DNA of 64,000 bases from Paenibacillus harenae (GCF_030812415.1 NZ_JAUSST010000001.1:372001-436000); one strand, 5' to 3'. Counted from the stretch's first letter, positions 25,991 to 35,206 are shown. Numbers and translations: made by a program. Notes: a model not told the origin generated them from the letters alone.

Positions 25991-26140
25991 AAGTCCGAGT
26001 CTATTTTTTGTCGGCTTCAGAAAGACCAAGCGCTAACTGCGTTTATGCTTGGAATCTGCTTCATTCGGTCACGACTTGATGATCCAACTCTCGTCCCGAT
26101 GCTGCAAAGCGAAGTAGGGACGGGGGTTTTTCTGTTCATA
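25991..26140 (+). promoter_or_regulatory. Structured serA leader with internal terminator (attenuator-like)
   Basis: A first hairpin CCAAGC...GCTTGG (about 26027-26056) is followed by CGTCCC...GGGACG (about 26094-26125) and GGGGGTTTTTC, an intrinsic terminator placed about 60 bases before the serA start. The arrangement looks like transcription attenuation. The CTCGTCCC/GGGACG terminator style is common in T-box leaders, but the conserved T-box sequence (TGGNACCGCG) is not present, so the ligand is unassigned. Confidence 0.5.
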
Positions 26141-26191
26141 TTAAGCAGCAAGGCACACTAGCCTTGCCCTAATTTAGGAGGCATACTTCTC

Positions 26192-27784
26192 ATGTTTAAA
26201 GTGTTAGTTTCCGATCCGATCAGCGATTTGGGCATCCAGCAGCTAGTTGATGCAACAGATGTCGCCGTAGACAAAAAAACCGGCCTTAGCGAAGACGAGC
26301 TTGTTGCCATTATCGGCGAATACGACGCTCTTCTCGTTCGCAGCCAAACAAGAGTAACCGCCAAAATCATGGAAGCCGGCAAACAGCTTAAAGTCGTTGG
26401 CCGCGCTGGCGTCGGCGTCGACAACATCGACCTCGATGCAGCTACGCAAAACGGTATCATTGTCATTAACGCTCCCGACGGCAATACGATTACGACATCC
26501 GAGCATACTTTTGCGATGATGATGGCCGTTGCCCGTCATATCCCGCAAGCCTATATGAAGACGGTTGGCGGCGAATGGGATCGCAAGTCGTTCCTCGGCG
26601 TTGAATTGCGCAACAAAAAGCTCGGCGTTCTCGGCATGGGCCGTATCGGCAGCGAAGTTGCTAAGCGTGCCAAAGCTTTCGGCATGGACATCCTCGGATA
26701 TGACCCGTTCATGACGGAAGAGCGCGCGGAGAAAATCGGCATCAAGCTCGCTTCTGTTGACGAGATCATACGCAACGCGGACTTCATGACGGTTCATACG
26801 CCGCTGACGCCTGAAACTCGCCATATGATCGGCAAAGCACAATTCGAAGTGATGAAACCCGGCATGCGTATTGTTAATTGCGCACGCGGCGGTATTATCG
26901 ATGAGCTGGCACTCGTTGACGCGATCAATAACGGCGTTGTTGCCGGGGCTGCATTCGACGTATTCGAAGTGGAACCGCCTGCTGATGATCATCCGTTCCT
27001 GAAGCATCCGAAGATCATTGTAACGCCGCATCTTGGCGCTTCCACCGTTGAAGCCCAAGAAAACGTAGCAATCGACGTATCGGAGCAAGTGCTGCATATT
27101 TTGCGCGACGAGCCGTTCATGAACGCGGTTAACATGCCTCCTATCCCGGCTAATCTGCAAAACATTTTGCAGCCGTACTTCACGCTTGGCGAGAAACTCG
27201 GCAGCTTTATCGCTCAATCGACGGAAGGCGCCGTGCAAGAAATTATCGTTAACTATGCAGGCGAGCTTGCGGAAGTCGACACGCAGCCCCTGACTCGCTA
27301 CGTCGTTCGCGGCGTGCTTGCGCACCATCTCGGCCTCGAGAACGTTAACGTCGTCAACTCGATGCATTTGGCGAAGACGAGAGACGTGAATATCGTGATC
27401 CGTAAATCGACGGCTTCCAAGGACTTCACGAACCTCGTGTCCGTGTCGCTCCGCACGAAGATGGAAGAGCATGTCGTGTCGGGTACTTTGCTCACCGGCT
27501 ACGGCCCGCGCATCGTGCAGATCGACAAGTTCCCGGTTGATGTAACGCCTGAAGGCAACCTGATTCTGATCTCGCATAACGACAGACCGGGTATCATCGG
27601 CCGCGTCGGCACATTGCTGGGCAACAACGACGTGAACATCGCGACGATGCAAGTAGGACGCCAGCTTGAAGGCGGATCGGCCATCATGGTGCTTCGCGTT
27701 GACAAAGGCGCTCCTAAAGAAGTGCTTCAACAACTGACAAGTCTTCCGGAACTGAATACGGCTAAGGAAATCAAGCTTTACTAA
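26192..27784 (+). CDS. serA: D-3-phosphoglycerate dehydrogenase
   Basis: First step of serine synthesis: 3-phosphoglycerate to 3-phosphohydroxypyruvate. The 530-aa long form has the substrate domain (GVGVDNIDLDAATQNGI), NAD motif GMGRIGSEVAKRA, catalytic RGGIIDE and HLGASTVEAQENVA, an intervening domain from about residue 320, and a C-terminal ACT domain (NDRPGIIGRVGTLLGNNDVN) that usually mediates serine feedback. AGGAGG precedes the ATG. It is transcribed alone from its own promoter through a structured leader and ends at a strong terminator. Confidence 0.97.
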   Translation: MFKVLVSDPISDLGIQQLVDATDVAVDKKTGLSEDELVAIIGEYDALLVRSQTRVTAKIMEAGKQLKVVGRAGVGVDNIDLDAATQNGIIVINAPDGNTITTSEHTFAMMMAVARHIPQAYMKTVGGEWDRKSFLGVELRNKKLGVLGMGRIGSEVAKRAKAFGMDILGYDPFMTEERAEKIGIKLASVDEIIRNADFMTVHTPLTPETRHMIGKAQFEVMKPGMRIVNCARGGIIDELALVDAINNGVVAGAAFDVFEVEPPADDHPFLKHPKIIVTPHLGASTVEAQENVAIDVSEQVLHILRDEPFMNAVNMPPIPANLQNILQPYFTLGEKLGSFIAQSTEGAVQEIIVNYAGELAEVDTQPLTRYVVRGVLAHHLGLENVNVVNSMHLAKTRDVNIVIRKSTASKDFTNLVSVSLRTKMEEHVVSGTLLTGYGPRIVQIDKFPVDVTPEGNLILISHNDRPGIIGRVGTLLGNNDVNIATMQVGRQLEGGSAIMVLRVDKGAPKEVLQQLTSLPELNTAKEIKLY

Positions 27785-27800
27785 ATAAAAGCCGCAACGC

Positions 27801-27841
27801 AGAACCTCATCCCTACTCCAGGCGATGAGGTTCTTTTTTTT
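27801..27841 (+). terminator. Terminator after serA
   Basis: AGAACCTCATC, 12-base loop, GATGAGGTTCT, then TTTTTTT. Confidence 0.9.
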
Positions 27842-27861
27842 GTTTTCGAGTCTACCAAAAA

Positions 27862-28004
27862 CGCGACAAAATTTCGCTGTAAGAGCATCCTCGCCATCCA
27901 CATCACGACGAACGACCCTGTAAGCTCATATTCGCTCTTACGGGACGCGAACGCTTTCCGATTTGTAGCTGTAAGAGCCTATATGCTCTTATAAGGTCAA
28001 CTTG
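27862..28004. repeat. Cluster of TAAGAGC palindromic motifs between serA and resE
   Basis: Three related pieces occur: CTGTAAGAGC near 27880, CCCTGTAAGCTC...CTCTTACGGG near 27912-27942, and TAAGAGC-CTATAT-GCTCTTA near 27973-27992. They lie between the serA terminator and the resE terminator and contain no open reading frame with a ribosome binding site. This accounts for the gene-free 300 bases here. Confidence 0.55.
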
Positions 28005-28049
28005 ATGTCATTGTTTCACGTACAACAAGATTAAACGATGGTTCTCAAC

Positions 28050-28078
28050 AAAAAAAGCGCTCCGAATCGGAACGCTTT
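28050..28078 (-). terminator. Terminator after resE
   Basis: Minus strand AAAGCG-TT-CCGATTCGG-AG-CGCTTT followed by TTTTTT, six bases past the resE stop. Confidence 0.85.
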
Positions 28079-28083
28079 GACAG

Positions 28084-29553
28084 CTATTGATGATAATCGA
28101 CAGGAAGCAGCAGCGTAAACGATGTACCCACGCCAACTGTGCTTTCGACGACGATTCTGCCTTTATGAAGGTCGATCAAATTTTTGACGATGGCCAGACC
28201 AAGTCCGGTACCGCTCGAGGCGCCTCGTTTGCGGGCCTTATCGGCCTTATAAAACCGCTCGAATACGTAAGGAACATCTTCCACCGGAATGCCCTGCCCT
28301 TCGTCGCGGACCGTAATTTGAATGAACGACTCCCCGTTCACATTCGCGTTCTGGCCCGCTATGGTAATGGACTTGCCGGCTGGCGTATGACGAAGCGCAT
28401 TGTCGAGCAGATTCGTCAGCACCTGCTCCAGCCGATCCTCATCGGCCTCCAGCATCGTGAGCGGCTCATCCGGAATCTCAACATGCATGCGCACGCCCCG
28501 CTCCTTCGCATACACCTGGAACTTGCGATGCACCCGCTTCACGACATGGCGCAAATCAATCTCGTGGAAGTTCATCTCGACATGGCCCGCTTCCATTCTT
28601 GCAATATCGAGGAAGTCGTTGACGAGACGTCCCATTCGGAGTGATTCGTCATGTATAACTTGAACAAGCTCCTTGCCTTCCTCTGGCGAAGCGACAATAT
28701 CGTCCAGCAGCGCTTCGCTATACCCTTGCAGCATGGATAACGGCGTTCGTATCTCATGCGAGATGTTCGCCACAAAGTCCCTGCGCAGCTTCTCCAGCTT
28801 ATGCTCCTCGGTCACGTTCCGAATAACGGCTACCGCTCCGCGTACAACGCCGTTCGATTGCAGCGGCGCCATAACGACCGACCAAACGTTCGTGTGAACA
28901 TGTACCTTCTCGCTTAAATCATGCCCTTTCTCGATGACCGTTTGGTACAGCTCGCGCAGCGGCATCGGCACGCTTTCGAAGGTTAGAGAGCTGCCGGACA
29001 AGTCATCCTGCCAGTCGACCTTAAGCCCCGACCACTGATTGATAAGCAAATGTCCGCTTGGGTTCGTGAGAATGACTTGACCGGCCGCATCGAATGTAAT
29101 GACGGAATCGCCCATGCTTCGCAATATGCTGGTCAAATGGTTTTTCTCATGATTGAGATCGTGAATGAGCTTGTCGAGCTGCTCCGTCATATGATTGAAC
29201 GTCTTCGCCAGCTCGCCGATCTCATCCGTCGAACGAATATCGACCCTTGTACTGTAATTGCCCTGCGACACGGAATCGGCCGCGTTCTTCAACTGCAGCA
29301 GCGGCTGTTGGATCTTCGCCGACAGGAAGAAAGCGAAGAACGTCGACAGCAGGAAACCGATGATCGCAACGACAATGAACAAAATCTTAATATCATGGGC
29401 ATCATCCCTGTTGTTGAACCAAATATCGATATATTGAAGCAGGAATACGCCCAATATAATGAGTACTACCGCAACGAGCAGCATGATCGTAGCCCAAAGC
29501 TTGCCGACCACGCTGTTCCACAGCATTCGCGTCAGTCGTTGGAACAATCGCAT
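28084..29553 (-). CDS. resE: Sensor histidine kinase ResE
   Basis: Membrane sensor kinase of the ResDE pair that adapts respiration to oxygen and nitric oxide. Domains in order: two membrane helices enclosing a short outer loop (residues about 17-72), HAMP (to about 125), a PAS-like sensor (about 135-245), HisKA with FVANISHEIRTPLSMLQGYS, and HATPase with N box NLLDNALRHTP, G1 RDEGQGIP, F box FERFYKADKAR and G2 GTGLGLAIVKNL. It directly abuts resD. Its short extracytoplasmic loop fits ResE sensing through the PAS domain. Confidence 0.93.
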   Translation of the reverse strand: MRLFQRLTRMLWNSVVGKLWATIMLLVAVVLIILGVFLLQYIDIWFNNRDDAHDIKILFIVVAIIGFLLSTFFAFFLSAKIQQPLLQLKNAADSVSQGNYSTRVDIRSTDEIGELAKTFNHMTEQLDKLIHDLNHEKNHLTSILRSMGDSVITFDAAGQVILTNPSGHLLINQWSGLKVDWQDDLSGSSLTFESVPMPLRELYQTVIEKGHDLSEKVHVHTNVWSVVMAPLQSNGVVRGAVAVIRNVTEEHKLEKLRRDFVANISHEIRTPLSMLQGYSEALLDDIVASPEEGKELVQVIHDESLRMGRLVNDFLDIARMEAGHVEMNFHEIDLRHVVKRVHRKFQVYAKERGVRMHVEIPDEPLTMLEADEDRLEQVLTNLLDNALRHTPAGKSITIAGQNANVNGESFIQITVRDEGQGIPVEDVPYVFERFYKADKARKRGASSGTGLGLAIVKNLIDLHKGRIVVESTVGVGTSFTLLLPVDYHQ

Positions 29554-30270
29554 TTACTTCGGCACCTCGAGCTTGTAGCCGACGCCCCATACGGTCGTAA
29601 TCATCGCGGCTGCATCAGGCGATACTTTGTTCAGCTTCTCGCGAAGCCGCTTCACATGCGTATCAACCGTTCGGAGATCGCCGAAGAACTCGTAATTCCA
29701 TACGTCCTTCAGTAGCTCCTCGCGCGAAAATACTTTATCCGGCGATACGGCCAAATAGTGCAGCAGTTCGTATTCCTTAGGCGTCAAGCTTACCTCTTGG
29801 CCTCCAGCCGTTACGCGGTGCGCGTCATGCTCGATAATCAAGTTCGGGAACACGATATTGTTGCTCGAATTGATTTCCTTGGTCAGGAACGCGGTTGCGG
29901 AAGATCGGCGCAATATTGCCTTCACACGGTAGATAACCTCGCGCGGACTGAACGGCTTAACGACATAATCGTCGGCACCGACCTCGAAGCCTTGCACGCG
30001 GTTCATCTCCTCGCCCTTCGCCGTCAGCATAATGACCGGCGTTGCTTTAATCTGGCGAAGGCGCGAACACACCTCGACGCCGTCAATGCCCGGCAGCATG
30101 ACATCGAGCAATATTAATGCGTAATCCGTATTGGATGCTAGCCGAAGCGCGGTTTCTCCGTCCTCGGCTTCATCGATCGTATAGCCTTCCTTCTCCAAGT
30201 ACATCTTGAGCAGGCGGCGAATTCGTTCCTCATCGTCAACGACTAAAATACGGTTTGAGTAATCGGTCAT
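29554..30270 (-). CDS. resD: Response regulator ResD
   Basis: OmpR-type response regulator, 238 aa. The receiver domain carries the acidic pair DDEE near residue 11, the phosphoacceptor in LILLDVMLPGIDG (about D57), and the conserved Thr and Lys (MLTAKG, VVKPFSPRE). The C-terminal winged helix contains LTPKEYELLHYLAVSPDKVF and RTVDTHVKRLREKL. It lies between resC and resE, as in B. subtilis resABCDE. Confidence 0.95.
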   Translation of the reverse strand: MTDYSNRILVVDDEERIRRLLKMYLEKEGYTIDEAEDGETALRLASNTDYALILLDVMLPGIDGVEVCSRLRQIKATPVIMLTAKGEEMNRVQGFEVGADDYVVKPFSPREVIYRVKAILRRSSATAFLTKEINSSNNIVFPNLIIEHDAHRVTAGGQEVSLTPKEYELLHYLAVSPDKVFSREELLKDVWNYEFFGDLRTVDTHVKRLREKLNKVSPDAAAMITTVWGVGYKLEVPK

Positions 30271-30297
30271 ACGGCATTACTCCTCTCCATTCTTGTG

Positions 30298-31557
30298 TTA
30301 AGCTCCCGAGTATGAATGCAGACCGGCGATAATCAAGTTGACGCCGATCAACGTAAACAGTACGATAACAAATCCGATAACCGCCAGCCAGGAAGAACGA
30401 AGTCCCTGCCAACCGCGGGAGAGGCGGAAATGCAAGTAGGCGCTGTAGTAAAGCCAAGTAATAAGCGCCCATACTTCCTTCGGATCCCAGCCCCAGAAAC
30501 GTCCCCACGCCTTCTCCGCCCATATCATCGCGAAGATGAGCGCGCCAAGCGTAAAGATCGGGAAGCCGATCGCGATGGCGCGATAGCTGATTTCGTCTAA
30601 ATCCTCCGGATCGATGCCTTCCATCGCGGGATGGATGACAGCGCCGAGACGCTTGCGGAACGCGAGGCGGAGCAGACCGTATAGAATGCTGCCCGCAATG
30701 ACGGACCATACTACCGTGTTCAGCTTTCTGCCTGCATTAACGCCGTTCATCCAATAAGGCGCTTCGAGCAGCGGTTTTTCCATGCCGAGGAAGCTGTCCA
30801 TTTCGACCGTTTGGCTATTGTACGGCTTAACGATCGGCGGAAGCGCATAAGCAACCTTCTCCGTAGTCGTCTGTTCAATGCCTTTGATGTCGATTTCCGA
30901 CTTCTCTTGAATGAAATGAGCTTCATAACCAGCGCCGCGGAAGCCGAATACGGCAATGATAAACCCGACGATCAATACGAGCGAGTATAACGTGAATTCC
31001 ACCCAGAACTGCGATCTGCGAGCTTCCTTCGACGTCTGCTTGAAATCCACAACGCGCAATAGGTACATGAGGCCAGCCGCAAAGCCGACAGCGAAAAAGG
31101 CTTCTCCAAGCGCAGCCGTCGTAACGTGGATCTTAAGCCAGTTCGACGTTAATGCCGGAATTAGCGGCTGTACATCGCTTGGGAAAACCGCCGCATACGA
31201 AACGATGATGACGGTAAGCGGCAATGCGAACATGCCTAGCAGCGGCTTGCGGTAGATCGCATGAATGATCGTATAAGCCATCATAATCGACATGCCGAGG
31301 AACGTCATAAACTCATACATATTACTGGTTGGAATTTGTCCGCTGCCTGCCCACCGCGTGAAGAAAAACGCTAAGTGGGCCGCAAGTCCGAGACTCGATG
31401 TAATAAATGCGATTTTGCCCCATCGTCTCTCGTGATCGGCTGGCTTGCGGTTGCTCCACTTTTTGCCTGCAACCGCGATGACGTAGAACATAAAGGCAAA
31501 GCAGTAAAGAAAAAATGCGACAAGAAACACGTCGCTGCTGAATTCGACTAAACTCAC
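30298..31557 (-). CDS. resC: Cytochrome c biogenesis protein CcsA/ResC
   Basis: Haem-handling membrane subunit of the system II cytochrome c maturation machinery. The tryptophan-rich haem-binding signature WGWDPKEVWALITWLYYSAY is present near residue 350, within a protein of 419 aa and about eight helices. It overlaps the end of resB by four bases, so the two subunits of the complex are made together. Confidence 0.94.
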   Translation of the reverse strand: MSLVEFSSDVFLVAFFLYCFAFMFYVIAVAGKKWSNRKPADHERRWGKIAFITSSLGLAAHLAFFFTRWAGSGQIPTSNMYEFMTFLGMSIMMAYTIIHAIYRKPLLGMFALPLTVIIVSYAAVFPSDVQPLIPALTSNWLKIHVTTAALGEAFFAVGFAAGLMYLLRVVDFKQTSKEARRSQFWVEFTLYSLVLIVGFIIAVFGFRGAGYEAHFIQEKSEIDIKGIEQTTTEKVAYALPPIVKPYNSQTVEMDSFLGMEKPLLEAPYWMNGVNAGRKLNTVVWSVIAGSILYGLLRLAFRKRLGAVIHPAMEGIDPEDLDEISYRAIAIGFPIFTLGALIFAMIWAEKAWGRFWGWDPKEVWALITWLYYSAYLHFRLSRGWQGLRSSWLAVIGFVIVLFTLIGVNLIIAGLHSYSGA

Positions 31558-33224
31558 GCGTTGTTCCCTCCGTTATCGAGCGCCTTCGGATCGACGGTTA
31601 TCCCGATTTTTTTGAGCGCCCCGGCAACATCCGAGCGCATGCCATACCAGTTCTTGTTCGTATGCGCGCCAAGCGACAGGTCGCCGTCATCTATGCGCAG
31701 CCATATTCTGCGATGCTGCCAATAAGAACCCATCAGCAGACCGACCATCGAAAATACCGCGCCGATCCATACATAAGGAAGCGCTCTATCCATCCTTACG
31801 TTCAAATAGGTCGAAGCTTCCGAGAACTCGACATTCTCCATGCCTTCTACCTTAATTTCGATCTTCTCCGCCAATGCGCCGTTAATGACATCCTGGGCAA
31901 ACTTCACTTTGTCCTTCTGCATCGGGAAATACATGTAAGGTTCTCCTTCGGCAGCTAGGCCCGGTCCTTTCACCGTAAAGATGAATGCCGGTGCGACCGG
32001 GTCCCGAGAGAGCGTCGTCGGTTTGCCATTGCTGTCAAGCGCGAACTCCATGAAGTTCGCATATAGCTCCAGCGTAAACGGACCAAGCTCATGCTTCGGC
32101 GCCGAATCTTTCATCGGCAGGTCAAACGGTCCGTAAGACTTCCCGGTCTGCTTGTCGATCAGCATCGGATGCACCGCGTTAAGCCGCGGCGTCATATCGA
32201 AGTCGAACTGGTAAAGCTTCAACCCCTTGTACTTCAAAGGATCGTTAACGATAATGTCGTGCTGTTTCACTTCCGTAAGCTCCGGCTGCTTCAGCGGATC
32301 GTTGCAATTGCTTGTACATTCGTACAACACTGCTTGCGTCTTGAACAACTTCGCTCGCGCTGTGCCCTTCAGCGTCTCAGGCAATTCATCGTCCTTGTAA
32401 AATTCAACGATGAACTTCTCGTTCTTCACGTAATAGTTCGTTCCGCTAATCTGAACCGTATCGCCGTCCGGAATCGTAATATACGAATCCATCTGAAAGC
32501 CGGGTAGACTTCGAGCCAGTATGGCGAGAAGGAACAGTATCAAACCAATATGGTTAATATAAGGGCCCCAGCGGCTGAACCTGTTTTTCTCCGCAAGCAG
32601 CGAACTTCCGTCACGATGAATACGGTAGCCTTTGCGCTTTAGCTGCGCTCCGAATTGCTCCGCCCATTGCTCGGGATCGCCCTCTACCGTCTGCTTGTAC
32701 ACCGTCTTCTGGCGGTGAATGAACTGCGGATGCTTGCGGATCTGCTGCTTGCTGAGCGCCCGGTAGAGCGGCAGCACGCGGTCAAGGCTGCAAATAACGA
32801 GCGAGGTGCCGATCATAACGAGCAGTCCGATAAACCACCACGATTCGTATGTATGGGACAAGCCCAGCATATAATATATTTTGCCGGGTAGGCCATACGT
32901 CTCCTCGTAATAAACGGCAGGCTCGAAGTTGTTGACGAACGTGTTCTCCTGCGGATAAATCGTTCCTAACATCGATGTCAGGAACGTAATTACAATTAAG
33001 TAAATCGCGATTTTGACGGAAGAGAAAAAGTTCCAAACCCGGTCAATCACATTCGGGTTGCTCTTCTGCGAACGGCGCGCGACGCCGTCGTAACGCATCT
33101 CAAGCGGCGTATCCGCACCTTCGGCTTCTGATGGCAAGAGCGGCTTGCCACAGCTTTCGCATAATACCGTGCCTACCGAGTTTTGATGGCCGCATTCGCA
33201 TTTTGTGTTTTCCACGACTAACAC
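31554..33224 (-). CDS. resB: Cytochrome c biogenesis protein ResB
   Basis: Partner of ResC in system II. The 556-aa protein has a short N-terminal zinc-ribbon-like segment (CECGHQNSVGTVLCESCGKP, cysteines 9, 11, 22 and 25 counted approximately), three membrane helices (residues about 80-240), a large extracytoplasmic domain of about 280 residues, and a last helix (YVWIGAVFSMVGLLMGSYW). The Cys-rich N-terminus is cytoplasmic and is an addition to the core ResB fold. It lies 11 bases after resA. Confidence 0.93.
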   Translation of the reverse strand: MLVVENTKCECGHQNSVGTVLCESCGKPLLPSEAEGADTPLEMRYDGVARRSQKSNPNVIDRVWNFFSSVKIAIYLIVITFLTSMLGTIYPQENTFVNNFEPAVYYEETYGLPGKIYYMLGLSHTYESWWFIGLLVMIGTSLVICSLDRVLPLYRALSKQQIRKHPQFIHRQKTVYKQTVEGDPEQWAEQFGAQLKRKGYRIHRDGSSLLAEKNRFSRWGPYINHIGLILFLLAILARSLPGFQMDSYITIPDGDTVQISGTNYYVKNEKFIVEFYKDDELPETLKGTARAKLFKTQAVLYECTSNCNDPLKQPELTEVKQHDIIVNDPLKYKGLKLYQFDFDMTPRLNAVHPMLIDKQTGKSYGPFDLPMKDSAPKHELGPFTLELYANFMEFALDSNGKPTTLSRDPVAPAFIFTVKGPGLAAEGEPYMYFPMQKDKVKFAQDVINGALAEKIEIKVEGMENVEFSEASTYLNVRMDRALPYVWIGAVFSMVGLLMGSYWQHRRIWLRIDDGDLSLGAHTNKNWYGMRSDVAGALKKIGITVDPKALDNGGNNA

Positions 33225-33235
33225 AGCATATCCCC

Positions 33236-33766
33236 CTAGAGCTGAAGCAAACGTTCAATCCGATCGTCGATCTCTTGCTCCGTCATGCCGCCTACCGTGA
33301 TCTCCATGATTTTGCCGTCCGGCCCTATAAAGAAGGTCGTCGGGTAAGAGCGCAGCCCGTAGCTGCGTTCCGTCTTGCGGTTAACGTCTCGCAGGATCGG
33401 ATAGTTCAGATCGAATTGGCGAACAAAGTTGTTCACTGTCAATGTGTCTTCGCTTAAATTAATGGCCAATATCACGAGGCCTTGGTCCTTCCACTTGGCG
33501 TATTGCCTCTCGAACTCCGGCATCTCCTTGACGCACGGCGGGCAGAACGTTCCCCAGAAGTTGACTACAACCGCTTTCCCTTGATAATCCGACAAGGCTT
33601 TCGTACCGCCATTCAAATCGGCCAATGTGAACGGCGGCGGCTCCGAACCGGCCTTAAGCGCCCCTCCGGAATCCGATGCGAATAACGTCGAACCGATCGC
33701 ATATCCGCCTATAATCAGTACGGCAGCCAAAATGACGATTTGGACCGTTTTGCGGGATTTTCCCAT
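33236..33766 (-). CDS. resA: Thiol-disulfide oxidoreductase ResA
   Basis: Membrane-anchored thioredoxin-like protein that reduces the haem-binding cysteines of apocytochrome c outside the membrane. An N-terminal anchor (VQIVILAAVLIIGGYAIGS) is followed by a TlpA-like domain with FWGTFCPPCVKEMPEF. The active site is CPPC where B. subtilis ResA has CEPC. Position as the first gene of resABC-DE confirms the name. Confidence 0.93.
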   Translation of the reverse strand: MGKSRKTVQIVILAAVLIIGGYAIGSTLFASDSGGALKAGSEPPPFTLADLNGGTKALSDYQGKAVVVNFWGTFCPPCVKEMPEFERQYAKWKDQGLVILAINLSEDTLTVNNFVRQFDLNYPILRDVNRKTERSYGLRSYPTTFFIGPDGKIMEITVGGMTEQEIDDRIERLLQL

Positions 33767-33831
33767 TAGCTTGCCTCACCACCTGCTTCGATCTCTGCTG
33801 AAAGCTGACTACGTTAGTACCATTATAACGA

Positions 33832-33860
33832 AAAGTCGACGGCAATAACTGCCGCCGTCG
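33832..33860 (-). terminator. Terminator after rluB
   Basis: Minus strand ACGACGGC, ten-base loop, GCCGTCG, then ACTTTTCG. It starts two bases past the rluB stop. Confidence 0.6.
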
Positions 33861-33861
33861 T

Positions 33862-34605
33862 TTACTTTTTATGAACTTTATGTGTCTTGCGTGCCTCTGC
33901 GAGCAGGCCATCGATCTCCTTGGGAGTCAGATGTCTGTATTTGCCGCGGCCCAGATCCTGCAAATAAAGATCTCCGAATTTAATGCGTTTCAGGCGGATT
34001 ACTTTATGTCCGATAGCTTCGAACATTCTGCGTACTTGCCGATTGCGTCCCTCGTATATCGTAATCGTTATTTTCGCTTCGTTATTTACCGTATCGACGT
34101 CATGATATTCAACCTCCGCAGGCGCCGTCATGCCATCCTCCAGCATAATGCCCTTCTGCAGCTTCTCAAGCGCACTGCCATGCGGCACGCCTTTGACCGT
34201 TGCATGGTACGTCTTCGGAACATGGTGGCTCGGATGCGTAAGCATATTGGCGAACTCGCCGTCGTTCGTAAGCAGAAGAAGTCCTTCTGTATCGTAGTCC
34301 AGACGTCCGACAGGATAAACCCTCTCTTTGATACCGGGCAGGAAGTCACCGACGACCTTGCGGCCTTGCGGATCTTTAGCGCTCGATATGACGCCCTTCG
34401 ACTTATTGAGCATAACGTAAATTTTCTTCTCGCCTTTGATCAGCCTGCCGTTAACCGATATCGAATCGACCGCAGGGTCGGCTTTGACGCCAAGCGTCGT
34501 TACTTTCTCGCCGTTCACCTCAACCATGCCGGCTAAAATCATTTCCTCGCATTTGCGACGGGATGCGACACCCGCTTGCGCTAATATTTTTTGTAAACGT
34601 TCCAA
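33862..34605 (-). CDS. rluB: 23S rRNA pseudouridine synthase RluB
   Basis: Converts a uridine near the peptidyl transferase centre of 23S rRNA to pseudouridine. An S4 RNA-binding domain opens the protein (LERLQKILAQAGVASRRKCE), followed by the catalytic motif YPVGRLDYDTEGLLLLTNDG with the active-site Asp. 247 aa from a TTG start at 34605, chosen because GAGGTG stands six bases upstream and the family normally begins MERLQKIL; the open frame extends to 34653. Follows spmB, as in Bacillus. Confidence 0.95.
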   Translation of the reverse strand: MERLQKILAQAGVASRRKCEEMILAGMVEVNGEKVTTLGVKADPAVDSISVNGRLIKGEKKIYVMLNKSKGVISSAKDPQGRKVVGDFLPGIKERVYPVGRLDYDTEGLLLLTNDGEFANMLTHPSHHVPKTYHATVKGVPHGSALEKLQKGIMLEDGMTAPAEVEYHDVDTVNNEAKITITIYEGRNRQVRRMFEAIGHKVIRLKRIKFGDLYLQDLGRGKYRHLTPKEIDGLLAEARKTHKVHKK

Positions 34606-34660
34606 TGCTTTCACCTCATTCTCCATCATAACGATTAGAAGAACAAAGTACAAGCGGGTG

Positions 34661-35206
34661 CTAACCGAATATGTATAGACAAATGAAAATCGCCGCCAAA
34701 AAACCGACCAAATCGGAGAAAAGCCCTACTTTTAGCGCATATTTGGTACGGCGGATGCCTATTGCTCCAAAATAAACCGTCAGCACATACAGCGTCGTAT
34801 CCGTGCTGCCCTGAATCGTAGACGCGATTCTTCCGATCATCGAATCGGGTCCGTAGGTCTGAATGAGATCGGCAGTAAACGCAAGGGATCCTGCACCCGT
34901 AAGCGGACGCAAGATGCCTAGCGGCAGTACCTCGCTTGGAATGCCGAACCAATCGAATAAAGGACGAACAGCCGACAGCATTAACTCCATCGCGCCGGAG
35001 GCGCGAAACATGCTGATCGCTACCATCATTCCGACAAGGTGGGGAATAATGTTGATGGCCGTCCCGAAGCCGTCCTTCGCTCCTTCAACGAACGTTTCAT
35101 AGACGGGTACTTTGCGTCGGAGTGCCGCATAGAGCGGAATGAATACGATAATGGCAGGTATCATCCATGCGGATAGATTGGAGAACAAATCATACAAGCG
35201 TCTCAC
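34661..35206 (-). CDS. spmB: Spore maturation protein B
   Basis: Membrane protein needed for spore core dehydration. The 181-aa protein has the nucleoside-recognition (Gate) fold, with GFGTAINIIPHLVGMMVAISM and LMLSAVRPLFDWFGIPSEVLP and a late DTTLYVLTVYFGAIGIR. It overlaps spmA by 17 bases. The order dacB-spmA-spmB is that of B. subtilis, where the operon is controlled by sigma-E. Confidence 0.95.
   Translation of the reverse strand: MRRLYDLFSNLSAWMIPAIIVFIPLYAALRRKVPVYETFVEGAKDGFGTAINIIPHLVGMMVAISMFRASGAMELMLSAVRPLFDWFGIPSEVLPLGILRPLTGAGSLAFTADLIQTYGPDSMIGRIASTIQGSTDTTLYVLTVYFGAIGIRRTKYALKVGLFSDLVGFLAAIFICLYIFG

Noticed and set aside
25991..26140. Canonical T-box riboswitch before serA
   Set aside because: The conserved T-box sequence is not present upstream of the terminator and I could not find a specifier loop; kept only as an unassigned attenuator.
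26243..27901. 552-codon open frame on the minus strand
   Set aside because: It lies entirely antisense to serA. Its composition is that of a mirrored coding sequence, it has no ribosome binding site and no family similarity.
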